Below, in pieces: positions 1 through 5,064 of a DNA stretch of 9,180 nucleotides (the stretch's first letter is position 1; every line of letters begins with the position of its first letter). The stretch lies in NCBI GenBank assembly GCA_905198825.1, contig CAJKEF010000034.1:1-9180 (forward strand). The letters are read 5' to 3'. A model generated the notes under the pieces. That model searched no databases and had not been told where the DNA came from. It saw only the letters and a list, made by a program, of their open reading frames with translations. The position numbers and the translations under genes were made by a program. Source of the DNA: an uncultured Collinsella sp. GTDB lineage: Bacteria > Actinomycetota > Coriobacteriia > Coriobacteriales > Coriobacteriaceae.

Positions 1-16
1 TCCTCTGAATCTTTTG

Positions 17-34
17 CGCACGGTGTGCCGTGCG
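17..34. repeat. perfect 7-bp hairpin upstream of the small lipoprotein gene
   Basis: CGCACGG (17-23) and CCGTGCG (28-34) are exact reverse complements around a TGTG loop. No T-run follows on either strand, so it does not look like an intrinsic terminator. It lies about 30 bases before the lipoprotein start at 65 and could be an operator or part of the leader RNA. A chance hairpin in GC-rich DNA is also possible. No convincing -35/-10 pair is visible nearby. Confidence 0.3.
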
Positions 35-64
35 GTTACTAGAGTGTATGGAGCGTGGGTGAAA

Positions 65-169
65 ATGATGCATAAAAAAAGATGGGCGGCACTGGTGCTG
101 GCAGCAGCACTGGCCCTGACCGGCTGCAGCTTTGGCGGCGTCGGCGGAGGCGGCGGCGGAACGTTCTAG
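65..169 (+). CDS. very small lipoprotein (34 aa), function unknown
   Basis: The reading frame opens with two consecutive ATG codons (65 and 68) and ends at TAG 167-169. The peptide has a textbook lipoprotein signal: positive n-region (HKKR, residues 3-6), an Ala/Leu hydrophobic core (about 7-18), and a perfect lipobox LTGC with the lipidated Cys at residue 21. The predicted mature part is only 14 residues, CSFGGVGGGGGGTF, so it would be a lipid-anchored Gly-rich tail on the outer face of the membrane. A GGAG motif at 50-53 is a distant ribosome site (11 bases from the first ATG). A strong intrinsic terminator starts 15 bases after the stop, which fits a self-contained one-gene unit. Small lipoproteins of this size include entericidin-like and lysis/release peptides, but nothing here assigns it to them. 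Alternatively it is the front end of a larger lipoprotein gene shortened by deletion. The Gly run is coded by GGC/GGA triplets and could vary in length without losing frame. Confidence 0.6.
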   Translation: MMHKKRWAALVLAAALALTGCSFGGVGGGGGGTF

Positions 170-183
170 CGGTCGTAAATTAT

Positions 184-230
184 GGGATGGGCTTTTCTCG
201 ACAGCCGTCGGGGGAAACCCATCCCTTTTT
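184..230 (+). terminator. intrinsic terminator of the small lipoprotein gene
   Basis: GGGATGGG (184-191) pairs perfectly with CCCATCCC (218-225) and is followed directly by TTTTT (226-230). The interior can pair further: TTTTCTC against GGGGGAAA, then GAC (200-202) with GTC (207-209) around an AGCC loop, giving a long, slightly bulged hairpin. The T-run is on the plus strand only, so it serves the upstream gene at 65-169. Confidence 0.85.
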
Positions 231-250
231 ATGCGCTACCTACGAAGACT

Positions 251-311
251 GTCCCCAACGACTAGTCACTGGGGACGTTCCTAAATGACTAGGTATGGCT
301 GCTGGACCTAG
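251..311. repeat. REP-like palindrome cluster in the intergenic gap
   Basis: GTCCCCA (251-257) and TGGGGAC (270-276) form a perfect 7-bp inverted repeat. Its centre contains the self-complementary GACTAGTC (260-267). GACTAG recurs at 287-292, and CTAGGT (289-294) pairs with ACCTAG (306-311) in a second 6-bp inverted repeat reaching the stop codon of the acetyltransferase gene. No T-run is attached, so neither hairpin looks like a terminator. Dense nested palindromes in a gap between genes are typical of REP/MITE-type interspersed repeats mobilised by Tyr transposases, but copy number cannot be judged from one window. Confidence 0.4.
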
Positions 312-949
312 GCTGTTAGGTCGAGTTCGTAGAGGAAGCTTTCGCGCGGCATGTCGTGACGGCGCTCTTCGCGGTTGGCGCGGTGCGTGGCCGTGCGCTT
401 AAAGCCATGCAGCTCGTAGAACTTCCACGAGCAGTTGGAGTCGGTGTACAGGTGCGCCCTCGTCGCCCCGCGCGAGGATAGGTACGAGACTGCGGCGTCG
501 AGCAACACCGAGCCAACGCCCAGGCCATGGACGTCGCGATCTACGGCAAGCAGCGTGACCTCGTTGTCGTGTGGCAACGGGCTGCTTTCGAGCAGGCGGT
601 TGTTGGTTCGGATGGTTGCGCGCACAAACGAGAGATACTCGGCGCAGGCATCGGGCTCCAGCTCGCGCATCTGCGATAGCAGTGCGCGTTCGGTATCCAG
701 CCAATGTTCCTTAACGGTGGCGCCGGAGCTCTGTCCCGCACGCGCGAGCGCAATGCCGCGCGCCTGACCGTCGATTACGGCAACTTGCGAAAACGTCGAA
801 GACGAAAGGCAGTAGGCAAGGTCGCACGCGGCCTCGAGGCGGTTGTACTCATCGTTATCCGAATTGTCATGCCAAAGCTGCTGTAGAATCAGCGCGATGG
901 CGTCGAAGTATTCGGTATCAAACGGTCGGTAGAGAACCCGCGAGACCAT
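308..949 (-). CDS. GNAT-family N-acetyltransferase
   Basis: Predicted cytosolic acetyl-CoA-dependent acyltransferase of 213 residues. The C-terminal half carries the GNAT core. Motif A spans about 131-160: a beta-strand VTLLAVD, then the pyrophosphate-binding turn HGLGVGS at 141-147 (the family's R/Q-x-x-G-x-G/A, with His in the first place), then a helix. Motif B follows at about 166-184 with YTDSNCSWKFYELHGF, typical of the strand and helix that close the acetyl-CoA site. The N-terminal ~125 residues are helical and not diagnostic, and are longer than in minimal GNATs (about 150 aa). The ATG at 949-947 is preceded on the minus strand by AAAGAGG, six bases or less upstream, which supports this start. 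The gene is transcribed away from purH and ends within a palindrome patch with no clear terminator of its own. The acceptor substrate (small amine, antibiotic or protein) cannot be told from sequence. Confidence 0.88.
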   Translation of the reverse strand: MVSRVLYRPFDTEYFDAIALILQQLWHDNSDNDEYNRLEAACDLAYCLSSSTFSQVAVIDGQARGIALARAGQSSGATVKEHWLDTERALLSQMRELEPDACAEYLSFVRATIRTNNRLLESSPLPHDNEVTLLAVDRDVHGLGVGSVLLDAAVSYLSSRGATRAHLYTDSNCSWKFYELHGFKRTATHRANREERRHDMPRESFLYELDLTA

Positions 950-1111
950 GGTGCCTCTTTCTTTTGCGGATGCATATCGAGCACAGTTCTACCACGCTAT
1001 TGGCATCTAATTATGGTGCCCCTGTGTTCCATGAACTCACCGTGCCCGGTGCCGTGCCCATCCCCTCCGCTCGCAAACTTTTTCTGCATATGCGCCCGTT
1101 GCGGGGTGCAT

Positions 1112-1129
1112 CGATGCGCTCGATGCGCT
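1112..1129. repeat. tandem 9-bp direct repeat upstream of purH
   Basis: CGATGCGCT occurs twice head to tail (1112-1120 and 1121-1129), overlapping the palindrome GCATCGATGC (1108-1117). It lies directly before the CATTGAA inverted repeat, about 100 bases upstream of the purH start. It may be part of a regulatory region; it is short enough to be chance. Confidence 0.3.
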
Positions 1130-1130
1130 A

Positions 1131-1152
1131 CATTGAATCAGTATTTTCAATG
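1131..1152. promoter_or_regulatory. candidate operator: CATTGAA-N8-TTCAATG
   Basis: A perfect 7+7 inverted repeat with an 8-base AT-rich spacer lies 74 bases upstream of the purH start codon. Size and symmetry fit a dimeric DNA-binding protein. It does not resemble the Bacillus PurR PurBox as I remember it, and no convincing -35/-10 pair is visible around it, so the link to purine control rests only on position. As RNA it could form a weak hairpin without a T-tract, so termination is unlikely. Confidence 0.4.
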
Positions 1153-1226
1153 CCGCTGCGCGAGCGCTGCAGATCGACGTATCACCGGCTCACAGAGCAC
1201 GGCGGCGTACCAGACAGGAGGACTGC

Positions 1227-2834
1227 ATGGGATCTGATGTGAAGATCGCACGCGCGTTGATCTCGGTTACCGATAAGACGGGCGTCGTCGATTTCGCACG
1301 GACGCTGGTCGATGACTTTGGCGTCGAGATCATCTCTACGGGCGGCACGGCTCGTGCCATCGAGGACGCGGGCGTCCCCGTAACCCCCATCGAGGAGTTC
1401 ACGGGCTATCCCGAGATGATGGACGGCCGCGTTAAGACCCTGCACCCCAAGGTTCACGGCGCGCTGCTGGCCCGCCGCGATTCCGAGCAGCACATGCAGG
1501 AGGCCGCTCAGCACGGCATTAAGCTGATCGACCTGGTCGTCGTCAACCTGTACGAGTTCGAGAAGACCGTCGCCAACCCCGAGGTCACCTTCGCGGATGC
1601 CATCGAGCACATCGACATCGGCGGTCCCTCCATGCTGCGCTCTGCCGCCAAGAACGCCGCGAGCGTTACCGTCATCTCCGACCCGGCCGACTATGATGCC
1701 GTCCTGGCCGAGATGCGCGAGACCGGTGGCTGCACCACGCTTTCCACCCGTCGTCGCCTGCAGGTGAAGGTCTACCAGACCACCGCCGCCTACGACACGG
1801 CTATCTCCCGTTGGCTCGCCGCCCAGGCAAGCGACGTGGCGGACACCTCTGCCAAGCTCGAGATCTCGCTGGAGAAGGTCGACGACCTGCGCTATGGCGA
1901 GAATCCTCAGCAGAAGGCCACGGTCTATCGCTTTGCCGAGGGCTGCGAGAATACCGCGAGCTCGCAGTTCCCGCTCGTGGGCTCCGAGCAGATCCAGGGC
2001 AAGCCGCTCAGCTACAACAACTATCTGGATGCCGACGCCGCTTGGAACCTGGTCCGCGAGTTCGACGAGCCGGCCTGCGTGATCCTCAAGCATCAGAACC
2101 CCTGCGGCTCCGCCGTGGCCGAGGACATCACGGCCGCCTACGACCGCGCCTTCGCCTGCGATCCCAAGAGCGCCTTCGGCGGCATCATCGCCTGCAACCG
2201 CGAGGTTCCATATGAGCTGGTTGAGCACTTTGCCGATCAGAACAAGCAGTTCGTCGAGGTTATCATCGCTCCGAGCTACACTGCCGAGGCACTCGAGCGC
2301 ATGGCCAAGCGCCCCAACCTGCGCGTGCTGGCTACCGGCGGCGTGGACCACGGCGCCCAGGTGGAGCTGCGCTCCGTCGACGGCGGCATGCTGGTGCAGG
2401 AGGTCGACCACGTGACCGAGGATCCCGCGACCTTTACGTTCCCCACCGACCGCAAGCCCACCGACGCCGAGATGGCCGAGCTCGAGTTTGCCTGGAAGGT
2501 CTGCAAGGGCGTTAAGTCCAACGCCATCCTGGTCTCCAAGGGCAAGGCCGGCATTGGCATGGGCCCCGGTCAGCCCAACCGCGTGGATTCTGCGCTGCTG
2601 GCCTGCGAGCGTGCCGAAGACTTCTGCGAGCGCGAGGGCGTGGAAAAGGGCGGCTTTGCCTGCGCAAGCGACGCGTTCTTCCCGTTCCGCGACAACGTCG
2701 ACGTGCTTGCCGAGCATGGTGTGACCTGCATCATCCAGCCCGGCGGCTCCAAGCGCGACGACGAGAGCATCCAGGCCTGCAATGAGCATGGTATTGCGAT
2801 GGTCTTCACGGGCGCCCGCCACTTTAGGCACTAA
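1227..2834 (+). CDS. purH: bifunctional AICAR formyltransferase / IMP cyclohydrolase PurH
   Basis: Catalyses the last two steps of de novo purine synthesis in the cytosol: formylation of AICAR with 10-formyl-tetrahydrofolate, then ring closure to IMP. The 535-residue protein shows both domains. The N-terminal MGS-like IMP cyclohydrolase domain (about 7-150) has the STGGTA phosphate loop at 37-42, GRVKTLHPKVHG at 67-78 and the DIGGPSMLRSAAKN block at 130-143. The AICAR transformylase domain follows, with RYGENPQQKA (222-231), SYNNYLDADAAW (262-273), and LKHQNPCGSA, which carries the catalytic Lys288-His289 pair. Next come SAFGGIIA (315-322), an IQPGGSKRDD block (503-512), and the conserved RHFRH C-terminus. 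Length is slightly above the usual 510-530. AGGAGG at 1216-1221 with 5-base spacing fixes the ATG. It appears monocistronic: an intrinsic terminator begins 30 bases after the stop, and the upstream neighbour is divergent. No frame damage is seen. Confidence 0.98.
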   Translation: MGSDVKIARALISVTDKTGVVDFARTLVDDFGVEIISTGGTARAIEDAGVPVTPIEEFTGYPEMMDGRVKTLHPKVHGALLARRDSEQHMQEAAQHGIKLIDLVVVNLYEFEKTVANPEVTFADAIEHIDIGGPSMLRSAAKNAASVTVISDPADYDAVLAEMRETGGCTTLSTRRRLQVKVYQTTAAYDTAISRWLAAQASDVADTSAKLEISLEKVDDLRYGENPQQKATVYRFAEGCENTASSQFPLVGSEQIQGKPLSYNNYLDADAAWNLVREFDEPACVILKHQNPCGSAVAEDITAAYDRAFACDPKSAFGGIIACNREVPYELVEHFADQNKQFVEVIIAPSYTAEALERMAKRPNLRVLATGGVDHGAQVELRSVDGGMLVQEVDHVTEDPATFTFPTDRKPTDAEMAELEFAWKVCKGVKSNAILVSKGKAGIGMGPGQPNRVDSALLACERAEDFCEREGVEKGGFACASDAFFPFRDNVDVLAEHGVTCIIQPGGSKRDDESIQACNEHGIAMVFTGARHFRH

Positions 2835-2863
2835 GTTTCGCCCCGGGACAAAATAATCTCTGC

Positions 2864-2899
2864 AAAAGACGGTCGCTCCGTTTGGAGGGCCGTCTTTTT
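2864..2899 (+). terminator. intrinsic terminator after purH
   Basis: AAAAGACGG (2864-2872) pairs perfectly with CCGTCTTTT (2890-2898), extended by an inner CTCC/GGAG stem (2876-2879 with 2884-2887) around a GTTT loop, and ends in a run of five T (2895-2899). The A-run before and T-run after the stem could also allow some activity on the opposite strand, but there is no minus-strand gene to serve here. Confidence 0.88.
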
Positions 2900-2915
2900 G
2901 GTATAAGAGGACGGA

Positions 2916-3650
2916 ATGACTAACACGAAAGGTATGACCATGCCCCAGATTGATGATGCCGAGCTGTTTGGCAATGCCGAGGATCAGCGTGCGTACGAGG
3001 ACTTTTGCGCCAATCAGGAGGCGGTCGAGAAGTTTACGCTCGACAAGCCCGCGCTTGTCTGCCGTTGGCGCATGTCCAACAAAAAGGTACCCATGCTCAA
3101 CCGCCACATTCGCGCACTGTCCGAGCGCTTGGTGCAGGGCGAGCCGCTTACCCATAACATGCTCAGCTGGGCCAAGCAGCACGTTGAGTGGTCGCTTGCC
3201 GAGGGCGATTACACCGCACGCGACGGCGTGCTCATGCTGGTGATCGACGTCAACGGCAACGCCGCCATGACGGTGGGGGAGTACGAGCCGCTCGCCGATA
3301 CGTCGGCCAAGGCGCTACGTGCCCGCTCCGCCGAGGCCCGCTCCGAGGCCGACGAAACCGGCGTGGCGCCCGAGCTGCTCGCCGCCGTCAACAACGGCGA
3401 GCTTGCCTTTGTGGCGCCAGCGGACGAGTGCCTGTGCGGCACGGCGACGCTCATCGAGCAGCTGGCCCAGACCAAGGGCATCCCGGTCACGCGCGTAGAT
3501 ATTCCCGCGCAGCTTAAGGGCGCGCTGTTCCTGGTGAGCGACGAGCACGGCGTGGTCCCCGCTGCCGAGACGGACGCCGCCGAGGCGGACGCCGCTATGG
3601 TCACCTTCTTCGCCGACGGCTACGAAAAGCTCCGCGCCCGTCGTTCCTAA
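2916..3650 (+). CDS. conserved-looking hypothetical protein, family not recognised
   Basis: Encodes up to 244 residues with no family I can name with confidence. It has no signal peptide or membrane segment, so it is probably cytosolic. An acidic N-terminal helical part (10-45) is followed by a mixed region with the strand GVLMLVIDVNGNAAMTVGEY (104-123), an Ala/Glu/Arg-rich stretch (130-150), a second mixed block (162-217) ending in GALFLVSDEHGVVPA, and an acidic Ala-rich linker (217-228) before a short C-terminal helix. The end of the second block is faintly reminiscent of class IV aminotransferase/ADC-lyase folds, but no PLP lysine motif can be assigned. The start is uncertain. ATG 2916 has GAGGA four bases upstream, whereas ATG 2940 (giving MPQIDDAEL) has GAAAGG at 2927-2932 with the better 7-base spacing, and a TATAAG box at 2902-2907 would put transcription start near 2914. 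Codon use matches purH, which argues for a real gene. It converges on the regulator gene, 18 bases away. Confidence 0.8.
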   Translation: MTNTKGMTMPQIDDAELFGNAEDQRAYEDFCANQEAVEKFTLDKPALVCRWRMSNKKVPMLNRHIRALSERLVQGEPLTHNMLSWAKQHVEWSLAEGDYTARDGVLMLVIDVNGNAAMTVGEYEPLADTSAKALRARSAEARSEADETGVAPELLAAVNNGELAFVAPADECLCGTATLIEQLAQTKGIPVTRVDIPAQLKGALFLVSDEHGVVPAAETDAAEADAAMVTFFADGYEKLRARRS

Positions 3651-3668
3651 CCTCGAGGCGGGGTGGGC

Positions 3669-4850
3669 TTACTGAAGCGAGCGAGCGCGTTCGATGGCGT
3701 AGGCGAGCGACAGCTGCTCCATCTCCGGGGCGCATTTGTAGCTCAGTCCGGTGAGAGCCGTCACCTTATCGAGGCGATATCGAATCGTGTTTGGGTGCTG
3801 GCTAGTTTGCTTGGCGGTTCGCTCGATACGTCGGTCGTTCTCGATGAATGCAGCGAGCGTGGATTCCAGTTCGCTGCCATGCTCACTGTCGTGCTCGCGT
3901 ATCGGCGAGAGAATCGCCTCCGAGAACGATCGCATCTCCGGGGTTTCCGCAAAAGGCATCACGGTTCTCAGGATGCCGAGCTGCGTATAGCGGACGGGAC
4001 TCTCGGCTCGTTGACAAGATAGGCGCTGTGCATAAATCGCCTGCGAGATCGCCTGCGCCACCGCTTCGTCTCCAAACAGAATATCGCTGATGCCGAGCCC
4101 TTCCGCTCCGCCATCGATGCCGCTAGCCTCGATGAGCTCCGTGAGCGCCTGCACGATTCGCTCCACATCGAGCGTCTGTTCCGAGTCGCTTGTCGCTACG
4201 AATAACAAACCTCCGTCGTAGGGTGCCAGCATGTTGTGGCATCCGGCGAGGGTCGATTTTGCACAGAGACGTTCGATTTGCAAAAACGTACGCGGGTCGA
4301 GGGGCTCTGCAAACGATGCGAACAGGGCGACCGCTTCGTCCAGAAATGACGGGTTGAGGCCTCGGATGCGTCGGCAGATGGACTCAGGCGATACATCTGT
4401 CCTTAGGGCATCGATCTCGCGCTGCGCGAAGTCGATGGACGCGAGCTGCTCGATATGCCGTTTGACCTCATAGATGACGCTGTCAAAGAACAGTGAGTCG
4501 TCGGTCGTGAGAAAGACCGGGTAGTGCCGCGCGTTGGCGTAGCGGATGGCTTGGTCGGGAATCGGGATGTGCAGGACGTTTTTGATGACAAGACCGCTCG
4601 TTCCCTTGGCGACGAGGTATTTCACGGCTTCAGTGATGAGGTACGGGTCGTCCTTCGCATAGAGGAAGGTGCTGAGAACGATCTCGTCTGGGCTGAAGTT
4701 GACACGCTGATACTTGTTCTTGAGGCCGGGCATGAGTTCATAATCGAGGATTCCGACGCCGGAGACGGCGCGCGAGACGCCATCGCTGCCGGCGATTAGA
4801 CGGACCGACCCCTCATATTCCCGTGAGAAGTCCGAGATGGTGTATAGCAT
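3669..4850 (-). CDS. PucR-family transcriptional regulator
   Basis: A 393-residue DNA-binding regulator built like PucR/CdaR proteins. An N-terminal PucR-type sensing domain (about 1-120) starts MLYTISDFSREYEG and includes the ILDYELMPG and DEIVLSTFLYAKDD blocks. A middle region follows, with GLGISDILFGDEAVAQAI (about residues 251-268) resembling the degenerate GGDEF-like segment of the family. The C-terminal HTH (about 327-385) contains LESTLAAFIENDRRIERTAK, then HPNTIRYRLDKVTALTG, the family's hallmark. The frame extends upstream to a GTG at 4871, but nothing like a ribosome site precedes it. AAGG at 4862-4859 sits 8 bases before ATG 4850 (and only 2 before ATG 4856), so I take 4850. It is divergent from the cyclodeaminase/aminotransferase operon across 214 bases, the usual place for a regulator that senses the pathway's substrate. 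The 3' end converges with the preceding gene without a visible terminator. Confidence 0.88.
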   Translation of the reverse strand: MLYTISDFSREYEGSVRLIAGSDGVSRAVSGVGILDYELMPGLKNKYQRVNFSPDEIVLSTFLYAKDDPYLITEAVKYLVAKGTSGLVIKNVLHIPIPDQAIRYANARHYPVFLTTDDSLFFDSVIYEVKRHIEQLASIDFAQREIDALRTDVSPESICRRIRGLNPSFLDEAVALFASFAEPLDPRTFLQIERLCAKSTLAGCHNMLAPYDGGLLFVATSDSEQTLDVERIVQALTELIEASGIDGGAEGLGISDILFGDEAVAQAISQAIYAQRLSCQRAESPVRYTQLGILRTVMPFAETPEMRSFSEAILSPIREHDSEHGSELESTLAAFIENDRRIERTAKQTSQHPNTIRYRLDKVTALTGLSYKCAPEMEQLSLAYAIERARSLQ

Positions 4851-4860
4851 CAACATCACC

Positions 4861-4876
4861 TTGTAAATCACTACAA
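4861..4876. promoter_or_regulatory. palindrome TTGTA-N6-TACAA in the pucR leader
   Basis: A perfect 5+5 inverted repeat overlaps the ribosome-binding site region of the PucR-type gene, with a separate 6-base palindrome TGTACA just beyond it (4879-4884). Its position would suit autoregulation by the PucR protein. It is short, and the surrounding DNA is AT-rich, so chance is a real alternative. Confidence 0.3.
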
Positions 4877-4927
4877 TATGTACAGGTATAAATAGGATAA
4901 TCGCACATCCATATGCCGTTGATGTGA

Positions 4928-4987
4928 GAAATATTTCAAATACATGCTGATAGAACGAAAAATCAGATTGAGAATCGTTGTAGATTC
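4928..4987. promoter_or_regulatory. two small palindromes in the divergent intergenic region
   Basis: GAAATATTTC (4928-4937) is a perfect 10-base palindrome. GAATC (4972-4976) and GATTC (4983-4987) form a 5+5 inverted repeat with a 6-base spacer, the same geometry as TTGTA-N6-TACAA at 4861-4876. They lie 78-137 bases before the cyclodeaminase start, upstream of the proposed promoter, where an activator would bind. The binding protein and relevance are inferred from position only. Confidence 0.3.
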
Positions 4988-5003
4988 CAACAAGAAATGA
5001 TCC

Positions 5004-5032
5004 TTGGCGGCATCGTTACTAAACCGTACAGT
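5004..5032 (+). promoter_or_regulatory. candidate sigma-70 promoter of the cyclodeaminase/aminotransferase operon
   Basis: TTGGCG (5004-5009) and TACAGT (5027-5032) are separated by exactly 17 bases and match the -35 and -10 consensus at four of six positions each. Transcription would begin near 5039, leaving about 25 bases of leader that include the AGAGGAG ribosome site (5056-5062). A mediocre promoter with palindromes just upstream fits an activator-dependent operon. Confidence 0.4.
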
Positions 5033-5064
5033 GAAGCAACGTAAAGCTTTCGCTGAGAGGAGCG

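Noticed and set aside
82..288. 68-codon frame overlapping the small lipoprotein gene, with an Arg run
   Set aside because: The Arg run is the Gly-codon run read in another frame, and the frame runs through a strong terminator. The lipoprotein frame at 65-169 has the lipobox and fits the terminator.
289..311. CTAGGT/ACCTAG hairpin as terminator of the acetyltransferase gene
   Set aside because: The stem is short and no T-run follows on the minus strand.
964..1242. 92-codon open frame upstream of and overlapping the purH start
   Set aside because: No ribosome site, no recognisable protein features, and it crosses the purH Shine-Dalgarno and start in a different frame.
1182..3182. 666-codon open frame on the minus strand across purH
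   Set aside because: It lies fully antisense to a purH with every family motif intact. In GC-rich DNA with strong third-position bias the opposite strand stays open by composition. Its translation is low-complexity and matches nothing known to me.
4851..4871. Upstream GTG (4871) and ATG (4856) starts for the PucR-type regulator
   Set aside because: GTG 4871 has no ribosome site before it and ATG 4856 has AAGG only two bases away; AAGG is 8 bases before ATG 4850, which also gives a normal family N-terminus.
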